Part shown: piece after piece, positions 8,648-17,125 of the stretch
Layout: each line of letters begins with the position of its first letter
How positions within the stretch are numbered: the stretch's first letter is position 1
NCBI GenBank assembly: GCA_020072565.1
Contig: JAIQGI010000029.1
Coordinates: forward strand, 1 to 64,000
Direction of reading: 5' to 3'
From: Terriglobia bacterium
GTDB lineage: Bacteria; Acidobacteriota; UBA6911
DNA: 64,000 nucleotides
Translations under genes and position numbers: made by a program
The notes under the pieces: model-generated
The model's input: only the letters and a program-made list of their open reading frames with translations
Told to the model about the DNA's origin: nothing
Databases searched by the model: none

Positions 8648-8693
8648 GTAGAGAGGCTTGGCTGACCCATCGCCTCCACCAGGAGCATGCGCC

Positions 8694-9710
8694 ATGAAGA
8701 TTGCGAGTATCGTTCTGATCATCGGCCTCTGCCTTCCGGCCCTGATTTTTTCGGGTTCGCTGCAGAAAGCATCACCGCCCGCAGCCGTAGCCCTTCAGAA
8801 CCCGCCGGCTCAAAAGGTGCCCGATCAGGATAAGCCCCAAGGTCAGAAGGCGATTTCGGTCTCGGTCGACCTGGTGAACTTGCAGGCGCTGGTGACGGAC
8901 AAAAAGGGCAACATCATCACCGGGCTCAGACCCGAGAACTTCACTGTCTATGAAGACAACGTCAAGCAGGAAATCACCCACTTTGCGCCTGTGGAGGCCA
9001 GTATCACGGCAGTCCTGCTTGTGGATTTCAGCAAATGGGTCGAATATTTCATTACAGATGTCTGGAATTCCATTTACACCTTCGCCGATAGTCTCCGCAA
9101 AGGTGACTGGGTTGCCGTTATCGGTTACGACATCCGTCCGACCATCCTCACCGACTTCACTCAGAACCGGAATCAACTGATGGAAGCGCTCAGTCGCTTC
9201 AACACGCCGGCCTTCCGTGAGAGCAACCTCTCGGATGCGGTCATTTTCACACTCGACCGTGTCGAGGAAATCGAGGGCAAGGTGGCGGTAGTCATGGTCA
9301 GCACCGGGCTCGATACCTTCAGCCAGCACACGTGGGACGACGCTCTGAAAAAGTGCAAGGCCGCCAACGCTTCCATTTACGCCATCAGCGTGGGACAGAG
9401 TGTCCGGCTTCGATATAATCTGGATGATATCGGCTGGCTCATGGCGGACAACCGGCTGCGTTCCATCGCCGACCTGACCGGAGGAGACTCCTATTTCCCG
9501 CGCTTTGAAGGCGAATTGCCGTCCATCTTCAAGAACATCTCCAACAGTCTCAGGAACCAGTACAGCCTTGCATACACGACGAGCAATCCGAAGCGGGACG
9601 GGAAGTTTCGCAAGATTCGTGTCGAGGTCAAGGCGGACATCAATCATGACGGCAAACCCGTCGCCCTGAAGGTCCAGACCAGGCAGGGTTACCTGGCCCG
9701 GGAGAAATAG
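8694..9710 (+). CDS. Secreted VWFA-related protein with degenerate MIDAS (copy 3)
   Basis: 338 residues from ATG 8694, with AGGAG 8 bases upstream; the earlier ATG at 8658 adds a proline-rich leader ahead of a clear signal peptide (MKIASIVLIIGLCLPALIF). The pre-domain (LVTDKKGNIITGLRPENF) and the ending SLRNQYSLAYTTSNPKRDGK match the two copies at the left end. The MIDAS is damaged: DFSKW replaces DxSxS at about residue 111 and VSTGLDT replaces the TDGED strand. Metal-dependent ligand binding of the classical kind is unlikely. Same family, unknown function. Confidence 0.88.
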   Translation: MKIASIVLIIGLCLPALIFSGSLQKASPPAAVALQNPPAQKVPDQDKPQGQKAISVSVDLVNLQALVTDKKGNIITGLRPENFTVYEDNVKQEITHFAPVEASITAVLLVDFSKWVEYFITDVWNSIYTFADSLRKGDWVAVIGYDIRPTILTDFTQNRNQLMEALSRFNTPAFRESNLSDAVIFTLDRVEEIEGKVAVVMVSTGLDTFSQHTWDDALKKCKAANASIYAISVGQSVRLRYNLDDIGWLMADNRLRSIADLTGGDSYFPRFEGELPSIFKNISNSLRNQYSLAYTTSNPKRDGKFRKIRVEVKADINHDGKPVALKVQTRQGYLAREK

Positions 9711-9810
9711 TAGAGCTTAGACAAACCACGAAGCCCTCAAAAACCTCCAGGCAATCCCCATATATCTGCCCGGATTCTTTTTTACCCTGGAAGTCTCCCC
9801 GATTTTCGGG

Positions 9811-10278
9811 TCATGGCAAGAACAGCACCATGCGATAGGCATCGCTGCGTGCCTTATAATAGCCGCGCAATAGTTCCCGGCGTTCATAACCCAGGCGCGC
9901 ATAGAACCGTTGCGCCGCTTCATTGCCGGTATCGACCTCGAGGACGACTTGGGCCGCGCGGCGCCTGCGAAACTGTTCATGGAGCGCTTCCATGAGCCGG
10001 GTTCCCACCCTGTGCCGGCGCGCCTCCGGAACCACATCCAGCGTGATGACATGGGCGCGCGCGCCCGATTCGATGTGGCCTATGGCGAAACCCAGGACCT
10101 TGCCGTCGAGCTCGGCCGCTTTGCTGATGGCAGCGGGATGTCCGAGATAGAATAGAAGTTCCGCGCGCGAATAGGCCATGTAATCCGGAAAGCAGGCACT
10201 GTCGATCTCGTGCAGCCGTTGAATCTCTTCCGGCCGGCAGTCACGAATCAGCATCTGATCCGGATATATTTGCGGCAT
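9811..10278 (-). CDS. GNAT-family N-acetyltransferase, RimI-like
   Basis: 155 residues from the ATG at 10278; an ATG at 10254 is also possible. The acetyl-CoA pyrophosphate loop is seen in VVPEARRHRVGTRLMEAL, and the C-terminal GNEAAQRFYARLGYERREL is typical of RimI-like enzymes that acetylate protein N-termini. The N-terminal IRDCRPEEIQRLHEIDSACF begins the fold. The substrate cannot be assigned: S18 N-terminal acetylation is the family's best-known activity, but many paralogues act elsewhere. It stands alone, divergent from metG. Confidence 0.82.
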   Translation of the reverse strand: MPQIYPDQMLIRDCRPEEIQRLHEIDSACFPDYMAYSRAELLFYLGHPAAISKAAELDGKVLGFAIGHIESGARAHVITLDVVPEARRHRVGTRLMEALHEQFRRRRAAQVVLEVDTGNEAAQRFYARLGYERRELLRGYYKARSDAYRMVLFLP

Positions 10279-10487
10279 ATGTTTGATTATACGATTCTTC
10301 GTAAAGCAGCGCCGCAGACATCGCTCAGCTCCAACCAGGACACCAAACAAAAAAGAGGCAAGACACGTGAATGAGCTTTTCGCGTGTTTCATGCATTTCT
10401 TGACTGCTGATTCGGCGGCACCTGCCGGACTGTGCTGCGCCATGAAGTGACATTTTGTGCTATCCAGCCGTCTGCAGAGGCTATGAT

Positions 10488-12197
10488 ATGATTAAGGTTC
10501 TCAGATTGGAGGAAGCTTTGGCTGAGAAGATTCTCGTGACGGCAGCACTGCCCTATGCCAATGGACCGCTCCACGTGGGGCATCTCGCAGGAGCGTACAT
10601 GCCGGCCGACGTCTACGTCCGGTATCAGCGGCTCAAAGGAAGTGACGTCATTTTCATCTGCGGCTCCGACGAACACGGCGTACCCATCACGATTCGCGCC
10701 GACCACGAGCAGGTCGCGCCACAGGCAATTGTGGACCGCTATCACTTCATGATGAAGGAGAGCTTCCGCCGTCTCGGGATCCAGTTCGACAACTACTCTC
10801 GTACCTCCCTTCCCCTGCATTACAGGATTTCGCAGGGTATCTTCCTTAAGCTCAACGAGAAGGGCTACGTCAAGGAGCAGGAGGTTCGCCAGTACTACTG
10901 CGCGACCTGCCAACGCTTTCTGCCCGACCGCTACATCGAGGGTGAGTGTCCGCACTGCCATCACGTCAACGCACGCGGCGACCAGTGCGAGAACTGCGGC
11001 CGCTGGCTGGAGCCGGAGCAACTCATCGCACCCAAATGCAAGGTGTGCGGCTCGCCGCCAGAGATGCGCACAACCAAGCACTGGTATTTCAGGCTCTCCC
11101 TGTTCCAGGAGCGCCTCCAACAATGGCAGGCAGCCAAGCCTCACTGGAAGAGCAACGTGCGCGAGTTCTGCACCGGCTGGTTCAGCGAAGGGCTCACCGA
11201 CCGCCCCATTACCCGCGACATCGACTGGGGCATTCCCGTGCCTCTGCCGGACGCCGAAGGTAAGGTGCTCTATGTCTGGTTTGACGCCCCCATCGGTTAC
11301 ATCTCATCGACGGTGGAGTGGTCGCAAAATCAGGGCAGGCCGGACCGCTGGCGGGACTACTGGTGCGATCCTCAGACGCGCCTGATCCATTTCATCGGCA
11401 AAGACAACATCGTGTTTCATGCGATTGTATGGCCGGCAGTGCTGATGGCCCACGGCGAGTTCATACTCCCGGACAACATCCCGGCCAATGAATTCCTCAA
11501 TATTGAGGGGGAGAAGCTTTCCACCAGCCGGAACTGGGCCGTCTGGGTCGACGATTACCTGGAGCTTTTTCCGCCGGATCCGCTGCGCTACTACCTTGCC
11601 GCCAATGCTCCGGAGAACAAAGACTCGGATTTCGCCTGGAAGGACTTCCAGGCCCGCAATAACGGCGAGTTGGCCGACATCCTCGGCAACCTTGTGAATC
11701 GCAGCCTCACCTTCATCGAGAAACACTTCGAAGCCAAGGTTCCCCATGCCCCGGAGCTTGCGAGTGCCGATCAGGAAGTCCTGGCGGCAATTGGCGCGTC
11801 TGCCGTGAATATCGGCGCTCTGCTTGACGATTTTCAGGTGCGCCGCGCGGTCGGCGAATTGATGAACCTGGCACGCATCGGCAACAAATACTTCAATGAT
11901 TCCGCTCCCTGGACCACTTTGAAGCAGGACCGCGCTCGCTGTGCCGCCACGCTCAACACAACGATCCAACTCGAACTCGCCCTTGCCGTGCTCATGGATC
12001 CGTTCATGCCGTTTTCGGCCGGAAAACTATGGCAGATGCTGAACGCGCCCGGATTGCACCACGACCAGCGCTGGCAAGACCTTCCGACGCTGCGGCTGCC
12101 TTCAGGCCACCCGCTCGGCGTCCGCGAAATCCTCTTCCGCAAGATCGAGGATGAGGTGATCGAAGCCCAGGTCGCCAAGCTCCACCAAAAACAGTGA
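10488..12197 (+). CDS. metG: Methionyl-tRNA synthetase
   Basis: 569 residues. ATG 10488 has AGAGG 7 bases upstream; a TTG at 10518 with GGAGG is an alternative. The signature PYANGPLHVGHLAGAY holds the HIGH-type motif (HVGH). Four CxxC knuckles in about residues 135-200 (CATC, CPHC, CENC, CKVC) predict two zinc sites. EGEKLSTSR is the KMSKS loop. It charges tRNA-Met in the cytoplasm. The C-terminal tRNA-binding/dimerisation domain of longer MetRS enzymes is absent, so this is the short form. A palindromic repeat begins at its stop codon. Confidence 0.96.
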   Translation: MIKVLRLEEALAEKILVTAALPYANGPLHVGHLAGAYMPADVYVRYQRLKGSDVIFICGSDEHGVPITIRADHEQVAPQAIVDRYHFMMKESFRRLGIQFDNYSRTSLPLHYRISQGIFLKLNEKGYVKEQEVRQYYCATCQRFLPDRYIEGECPHCHHVNARGDQCENCGRWLEPEQLIAPKCKVCGSPPEMRTTKHWYFRLSLFQERLQQWQAAKPHWKSNVREFCTGWFSEGLTDRPITRDIDWGIPVPLPDAEGKVLYVWFDAPIGYISSTVEWSQNQGRPDRWRDYWCDPQTRLIHFIGKDNIVFHAIVWPAVLMAHGEFILPDNIPANEFLNIEGEKLSTSRNWAVWVDDYLELFPPDPLRYYLAANAPENKDSDFAWKDFQARNNGELADILGNLVNRSLTFIEKHFEAKVPHAPELASADQEVLAAIGASAVNIGALLDDFQVRRAVGELMNLARIGNKYFNDSAPWTTLKQDRARCAATLNTTIQLELALAVLMDPFMPFSAGKLWQMLNAPGLHHDQRWQDLPTLRLPSGHPLGVREILFRKIEDEVIEAQVAKLHQKQ

Positions 12198-12265
12198 TGA
12201 GTAGCGAGTCATGAGTGATGAGTCGGTAGCATTCTACGTCTCATTCATGACGCATCACTCATCAC
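12194..12265. repeat. Inverted repeat of GATGAGT-type units between convergent genes
   Basis: The left arm starts GTGATGAGT at 12194, overlapping the metG stop, and contains GAGTCATGAGTGA. The right arm ends in CACTCATCAC at 12265, and its reverse complement begins GTGATGAGTGATG. Arms match imperfectly over about 28 bases. The position between metG and ribBA suits a bidirectional termination barrier, although no T-tract is present. Confidence 0.7.
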
Positions 12266-12275
12266 CAGGATGGGC

Positions 12276-13478
12276 TTAGACCGATTTGAGGATGTGGCCC
12301 AGCTTGTTTTTCTTGGTGCGCAGGTAGTCTTCGGAGTGCTTTGTGGGAGCAACTTCCAGGGGGACCTGTTCCACGACTGCGATGCCGTAGCCTTGCAGCC
12401 CGACGATTTTTTTCGGATGGTTCGTCAATAACCGGATCTTGCCGACGCCCAGGGCACGAAGAATCTGGGCTCCAACGCCGTAGACGCGCGGGTCGGCTTT
12501 GAATCCCAGCGTTTCATCCGCCTCCACGGTGTCCGCCCCGTCGTCTTGCAGGGCGTAGGACTTGATCTCGTTGACAAGGCCGATGCCCCTCCCCTCCTGG
12601 CGCAGGTAAAGCAGCACTCCGCTTCCGGCCTGATCGATGATCCGCAGCGCCCTGCGTAGCTGCTCCCCGCTGTCGCTGCGGAGCGAATGAAATACATCTC
12701 CCATGGTCGACTGCGACTGCACCCGGACCAGCACCGGTTCTTCCTCGCAGATGGTTCCCTTGACGAGCGCGATGTGGTTTTCGTTGTCCAGAGTGTTCTC
12801 GAAGGCCACGACCCGGAATTCGCCGAATTCCGTCGGCAAGTAGGCTTCGGACAGCTTGCGCACGAACGTCTCGGTCCTGAGCCGGAAGGCGATGAGGTCG
12901 GCAACCGTGATCATCTTCAGGCGGTGGGTCCGCGCGACTACCGTCAACTCAGGCACACGGGCCATGGTGCCGTCATCCTTCATCACCTCGCAGATGACCC
13001 CCGCGGGATAAAGCCCCGCCAGACGCGCCAGATCCACGGCGGCTTCGGTCTGACCCGCACGTGCCAACACACCGCCCGGGCGAGCGCGCAATGGGAAGAC
13101 ATGTCCAGGCCGGATCAGGTCTGCCGGCATTGTCTTGGGGTTTACGGCGGTGAGAATGGTGGTCGCCCGATCGGCGGCTGAAATCCCAGTGGTTACGCCG
13201 TAGCGTGCCTCAATGGATACGGTAAAGGCAGTCCCGTATTTGGTGGTGTTGTGCCCGACCATCAGCGGAATCTGGAGCTCGTCCAGGCGCTCGCCGGTCA
13301 TCGAGAGGCAGATCAAACCACGGCCATACTTGGCCATGAAGTTGATCGCCTCAGGAGTAACCTTTTCGGCGGCAATCGTGAAATCTCCCTCGTTTTCACG
13401 ATCCTCGTCATCAAGGACGATTACGATGTTACCCTGCCGGATTTCTTCAATCGCTTCCGTAATGCTGTTGAATACCAA
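12276..13478 (-). CDS. ribBA: RibBA: 3,4-DHBP synthase fused to a GTP cyclohydrolase II domain lacking zinc ligands
   Basis: 400 residues, TTG start at 13478 with GGGAG upstream. The N-terminal half (about 1-200) is a 3,4-dihydroxy-2-butanone-4-phosphate synthase: [20 protein letters not shown] and [14 protein letters not shown] are intact. The C-terminal half aligns with GTP cyclohydrolase II, including [11 protein letters not shown] and [16 protein letters not shown]. However, the zinc motif normally written HSxC-x10-CDC reads QSQS and RSDS: Ser257, Ser268 and Ser270 replace all three cysteines. The first half should make the four-carbon unit of riboflavin. The second half is probably inactive or altered, so a separate GTP cyclohydrolase would be needed. 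Confidence 0.93.
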   Translation of the reverse strand: MVFNSITEAIEEIRQGNIVIVLDDEDRENEGDFTIAAEKVTPEAINFMAKYGRGLICLSMTGERLDELQIPLMVGHNTTKYGTAFTVSIEARYGVTTGISAADRATTILTAVNPKTMPADLIRPGHVFPLRARPGGVLARAGQTEAAVDLARLAGLYPAGVICEVMKDDGTMARVPELTVVARTHRLKMITVADLIAFRLRTETFVRKLSEAYLPTEFGEFRVVAFENTLDNENHIALVKGTICEEEPVLVRVQSQSTMGDVFHSLRSDSGEQLRRALRIIDQAGSGVLLYLRQEGRGIGLVNEIKSYALQDDGADTVEADETLGFKADPRVYGVGAQILRALGVGKIRLLTNHPKKIVGLQGYGIAVVEQVPLEVAPTKHSEDYLRTKKNKLGHILKSV

Positions 13479-13629
13479 GATACACTCCCGATCGATCTGT
13501 CAAAAGACCAGCCGGAAACAAATCCATGTCGAATTCCCGGCCGTGAAGTAGAAGCTTATCCCAACATCAGCCGACCCTGCAACTATTTGGGGCAACTGAC
13601 ACCGCAAATTCCGGTACAATCTATCGCTT

Positions 13630-14346
13630 ATGTTGCGGGCGACTCTGATTTACATCTTCGTGGGTCTATATGTGGCGATGGCAGCTCCCATCGGCCTCGC
13701 CTGGTCATTCCTTTCTGGCAGCACCGACCTGCTCTTCACCCTGGCGCATTTCTGCATCCGTGTGGCGGGCTGGTTGTGCAATGTCAGAGTAGTGGTGCGG
13801 GGTCGAGATCTGGTCCGGCCAAGGCAGGCCTACCTGTTTTTGTCCAATCATCAGGGCAACTTCGACGGGCCGCTCCTGTATTATGCCACGGGCAGGAATC
13901 TCCGCGCCGTCATCAAGAAAGAGATCATGAGGATACCGGTTTTGTCGCAGGTGCTTAGAAAAGTGAGTTTTGTTCCTATCGATCGCACCGACCCGCTCAA
14001 CGCCCACGCCGGTATCGACCGCGCCGCCCAACTTCTCAAGGGAGGGCACTCGTTCTTCGCCTTCCCCGAAGGAACAAGGAGCCGTGACGGCCGCCTGGGC
14101 GTTTTCAAGAAGGGTGTTTTCGTGATGGCAATCAAAGCCGGGGTTCCGGTCATGCCTGTTTCAATTTGCAACAGCCGGGCAATTCAGCCCCCTGGGCACT
14201 ATGCGATCAAGCCCGGCACTGTCGAGTTGGTCTTCCACCCACCCATTGCTACGGAGCACATGCGGCTGCAGGATCGCGATCACCTGCTACAGTTGACCCA
14301 GGCAGCGATCGCCCAGGGTCTCCCAAACGCCGTTGAACGCGAGTGA
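13630..14346 (+). CDS. plsC: 1-acyl-sn-glycerol-3-phosphate acyltransferase
   Basis: 238 residues, ATG 13630. A hydrophobic N-terminus (about 1-45) anchors it in the inner membrane. The HX4D acyltransferase motif is NHQGNFD and the glycerolphosphate-binding motif is FPEGTRSRDG, followed by the proline-containing block IKAGVPVMPV. It would acylate lysophosphatidate to phosphatidate in phospholipid synthesis. It is divergent from ribBA with a 151-base gap in which I recognise no RFN/FMN riboswitch. Confidence 0.93.
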   Translation: MLRATLIYIFVGLYVAMAAPIGLAWSFLSGSTDLLFTLAHFCIRVAGWLCNVRVVVRGRDLVRPRQAYLFLSNHQGNFDGPLLYYATGRNLRAVIKKEIMRIPVLSQVLRKVSFVPIDRTDPLNAHAGIDRAAQLLKGGHSFFAFPEGTRSRDGRLGVFKKGVFVMAIKAGVPVMPVSICNSRAIQPPGHYAIKPGTVELVFHPPIATEHMRLQDRDHLLQLTQAAIAQGLPNAVERE

Positions 14347-14382
14347 TGACGGATTCTTGTCCGTATTGATCAGGGATTGGTT

Positions 14383-15012
14383 TTACTTTTTCTTGCCTTT
14401 GATCCAGCGCAGCGTGTTGGGACGATCCGTCGTGATGCTCGCCAGCTTCTGCTGGTAGTTCCGGACCAGCAGATTCACCAGTAGCGGATTATCCTCCAGG
14501 TCAAGAAACCAGCGCTCTGCGCCCCTCTCATCGCGGGTCTTGATGACTGGAACGGAACGTGGAGAACGGTTTACCTCGATTGCCATCTGATCGCTGCCAA
14601 GGACGGTCACCAGGGTGGGCAAGCCATCGATCATGAGTTTAGGCTTTTGGTTCTCCTTGAGCTTGCGGAACATGCGCCGGCTCAGCCAGAGAGTGGTCGC
14701 ATCCTTTCCTCGCGTGTCGACGCCGGGCTGAAACAGCTGATAATTGACGAGTGCGCGCCCTTCGGCCACGACCTTGGCAGGAATGAAGATCGTTCCTTGT
14801 GCGGTGGCATCCTCCCATTCCATGTATCGGTCCGGTGCAAACTCGGCGATTCGCACCACGAAGACCTCGTTCTCGTTCGAACTTTTGTAGACGAGGACGG
14901 TGTCGCGCCCGAAGGGGGGCAGGGACGAATCTGAGGGCACAGGCCGTGCGTCCCGGGCAAGTGGCGTCAACAGCACGAGTGCACCCAATACCCTGAGGAT
15001 AACCGCCAGCAT
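14383..15012 (-). CDS. Small exported protein of unknown function
   Basis: 209 residues, ATG 15012. A short hydrophobic leader (MLAVILRVLGALVLLTPLA) predicts export. The rest is mixed alpha/beta without cysteine pairs or a motif I recognise. It ends in a lysine-rich tail (IKGKKK). The start lies immediately after the riboflavin synthase stop (1 base apart), so the two are almost certainly one transcript. That does not by itself imply a role in flavin metabolism. Confidence 0.72.
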   Translation of the reverse strand: MLAVILRVLGALVLLTPLARDARPVPSDSSLPPFGRDTVLVYKSSNENEVFVVRIAEFAPDRYMEWEDATAQGTIFIPAKVVAEGRALVNYQLFQPGVDTRGKDATTLWLSRRMFRKLKENQKPKLMIDGLPTLVTVLGSDQMAIEVNRSPRSVPVIKTRDERGAERWFLDLEDNPLLVNLLVRNYQQKLASITTDRPNTLRWIKGKKK

Positions 15013-15013
15013 G

Positions 15014-15667
15014 TCAGTACCCTTGCTCTCTGAGGAAGTCTACAGTCAGCTCCTGCTTCGGGACCTGATCTCGAGTCATGCCAAGTTGAAAGAAGCGCTC
15101 GAAGTACTTTGCCAGGATATCAACTTCGAGATTGACCATGTCGCCCGGCTTCAGGTGCCGTAGATTCGTTACCCGGAACGTATGTGGGATGACCGCGACG
15201 ACAAATGCAGTCTTCTTGAGTGAGGCCACCGTCAAGCTGATGCCGTCGACCGCCACGGAGCCTTTGTTGACCAGGTATCGCTCGAGCTCCGGCGGGAACG
15301 AAAACTCCATTTCCATGCCCTCGCCGCTTGGAACGGAAGTTATGAACCTCCCCACTCCGTCGACATGCCCCTGGACGATATGGCCCCCAAGACGATCACC
15401 GACCGCCAGGGGCCGCTCCAGGTTGACGAGCTGGCCTTCCCGCGCTTGCTCGAGGCTGGAGCGGCGCAGGGTCTCTGCCGACAAATCACAGGAAAAACTT
15501 CCGCCTCGGGTTATGACGACAGTAAGACAGACACCGTTGACGGCCACGGAATCTCCGGATTTAAGCCCGGGGGCAATCCGTTGCGCCTCGATGAGCATCG
15601 TGGCGCCGGCGGATCCCGGGCGCAGAGAGCGAATGATGCCTGCTTCTTCGATGATTCCAGTGAACAA
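15014..15667 (-). CDS. ribE: Riboflavin synthase, alpha chain
   Basis: 217 residues, TTG start at 15667 with GGGAGGG upstream; the nearby ATG is out of frame. The protein begins with the family signature MFTGIIEEAG and contains two lumazine-binding halves, with VNGVCLTV in the first and VDGISLTVA in the second. It dismutates two 6,7-dimethyl-8-ribityllumazine molecules to riboflavin. Like ribBA it uses a TTG start. RibD and RibH are not in the window. Confidence 0.95.
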   Translation of the reverse strand: MFTGIIEEAGIIRSLRPGSAGATMLIEAQRIAPGLKSGDSVAVNGVCLTVVITRGGSFSCDLSAETLRRSSLEQAREGQLVNLERPLAVGDRLGGHIVQGHVDGVGRFITSVPSGEGMEMEFSFPPELERYLVNKGSVAVDGISLTVASLKKTAFVVAVIPHTFRVTNLRHLKPGDMVNLEVDILAKYFERFFQLGMTRDQVPKQELTVDFLREQGY

Positions 15668-15833
15668 TCATCCCTCCCAGCGGTTAGTCAGATCCAATTG
15701 TAACATCAGAAGTGAATGAAATCTTGACTGGCCCCGCGGTGTAGGCAAGCCGGCTCGCACATTTGTCTTTTCCTCCCCGCCATCACCTAATCGCATGGCG
15801 GCAGCAAGCTGCCACACTCCAAGGAGGTGCGAT

Positions 15834-16574
15834 TCACTTGTCACCTTGTTTGCCCTTGCCTAAACGGAGCACACGAGCGACTTCCGTTGGCGTCAGATAA
15901 CGGGATGAACCGACCGGGAGACCCTCCGCGGTAAAGAAGCCAATGCGGGTCCGACGGAGCTTCCCCACCGGATGATGGATGGCCTCAAACATCCTGCGGA
16001 TCTCACGATTCTTACCCTGGGTCAGCGTTATTTCGAGCCAGGCATGCTTGTCTTCGCGCAGTACCCGGACTTTGCACGGAGCCAGCTGCGTGCCGTCCGG
16101 CAGGCGAAATCCGGTACGGAGCCGGCCCAAGGCCGACTCGTCGGGAATTCCACGAACTTTCACTTGATAAACTCTTGGGAAAGCAGGGCCTGCGGCAGCA
16201 ACAATCCTGGCAAACTCCCCGTCGTTGGTCAGGAGGATCAGGCCCTCGGTGTTGAAGTCGAGGCGCCCCACAGGAAAGAGTTTTTCTTTTGCCTTTACGA
16301 GATCCGTTACCTTGGTGCGGCCACGGGGGTCGGCAACAGTCGACATGACCCCCCTCGGCTTGTTCAGGAGCACGTAGTTCTTCCGCGCCGGCGGGCGGAT
16401 CAGCTTACCGTCGACCTTGATATGGTCGCGGTGAACATCCGCCCTGGCACCTGGCGTGGTAATCGTCTGCCCGTTCACGGAAACCCGTCCCGCCTCGATG
16501 AGCAGTTCCGCCTTCCGGCGCGAGGTGATTCCGGCCGCAGCAATGATCTTTTGCAGTCGTTCCTCTGATTGCAT
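15834..16574 (-). CDS. rluB: Large-subunit rRNA pseudouridine synthase, RluB/RsuA family
   Basis: 246 residues. An N-terminal S4 RNA-binding domain (RLQKIIAAAGITSRRKAELL) precedes the catalytic domain with GRLDFNTEGLILLTNDGEF, where the aspartate is the nucleophile. TQGKNREIRRMFEAI is the other family block. It isomerises a uridine in 23S rRNA. It lies 9 bases downstream of scpB, an arrangement conserved in many bacteria. Confidence 0.93.
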   Translation of the reverse strand: MQSEERLQKIIAAAGITSRRKAELLIEAGRVSVNGQTITTPGARADVHRDHIKVDGKLIRPPARKNYVLLNKPRGVMSTVADPRGRTKVTDLVKAKEKLFPVGRLDFNTEGLILLTNDGEFARIVAAAGPAFPRVYQVKVRGIPDESALGRLRTGFRLPDGTQLAPCKVRVLREDKHAWLEITLTQGKNREIRRMFEAIHHPVGKLRRTRIGFFTAEGLPVGSSRYLTPTEVARVLRLGKGKQGDK

Positions 16575-16583
16575 GGCGGGCTG

Positions 16584-17120
16584 TCAGAGTTCCCCAGCCA
16601 TCTGGGTGAACTCCTCCAACGTGGGAAGCTCCGAGAGGTCCCGGAGGCCAAAATGAACGAGGAAGTCCTTGGAGGTGCCATACAAAATAGGGCGACCGAC
16701 CACCGCCTTCCGCCCCATGATGACGACGAGCTTTTTTTCGAGCAGCGTATGGAGCGCGGTCGTCGATTTCTTCCCCCTGATGGCCAGGATCTCAGCAAGG
16801 GTTACAGGCTGCTTGTACGCGATGACGGCCAGGGTTTCCAGCGCCGCCATGGACAGTTTTGCTCCCGGCTTGGTCTTCAGATAAGCACGCACATGTTCGT
16901 GATGCTCTGGCCGGGTTGTCATGCGAAAGCCGCCCGCGATTTCGCGAATCCACATGCCGCCCCGGCGGGCATTAAACTCCTCCGCCAGTCTCTGGAGCGC
17001 CGTTTCGATCTTGTCGTAGCTCTCATCCGGGAATATCTCCTTCAACTGCTCAGGGCGTACCGGATCATCGGCAGCATAAATAATAGCTTCAAGTATGGGT
17101 TGGAGTTCTTCGATTTCCAT
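16584..17120 (-). CDS. scpB: Segregation and condensation protein B
   Basis: 178 residues, ATG 17120. Two winged-helix domains, with ILEAIIYAADDPVRPEQL at the start and TLAVIAYKQPVTLAEILAIRG in the second. ScpB dimers bind ScpA and together regulate the SMC condensin ATPase on the chromosome. The gene begins 5 bases after the scpA stop, so they are co-translated. Confidence 0.94.
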   Translation of the reverse strand: MEIEELQPILEAIIYAADDPVRPEQLKEIFPDESYDKIETALQRLAEEFNARRGGMWIREIAGGFRMTTRPEHHEHVRAYLKTKPGAKLSMAALETLAVIAYKQPVTLAEILAIRGKKSTTALHTLLEKKLVVIMGRKAVVGRPILYGTSKDFLVHFGLRDLSELPTLEEFTQMAGEL

Positions 17121-17125
17121 AGGCC

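Larger units (their letters stand above)
8327..8693. other. Divergent intergenic region
   Basis: 367 bases between the LysW-like gene and the third VWFA gene. It holds the ribosome binding site and promoter of the former and a weaker candidate promoter for the latter. I see no open frame with family signatures, no strong hairpin and no repeat in 8410-8610. Confidence 0.6.

Noticed and set aside
12194-12265. CRISPR-like array among the tandem-unit repeats
   Set aside because: Units are 7-9 bases, degenerate, without spacers of constant length, and there are no cas genes.
13477-13503. TTGACA/TATCTT promoter overlapping the ribBA start
   Set aside because: The spacer is 15 bases and the -10 would overlap the start codon, leaving no leader for the visible ribosome binding site.
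13479-13629. FMN riboswitch ahead of ribBA, also checked ahead of the riboflavin synthase gene (15668-15833)
   Set aside because: None of the conserved RFN blocks is present in either gap.
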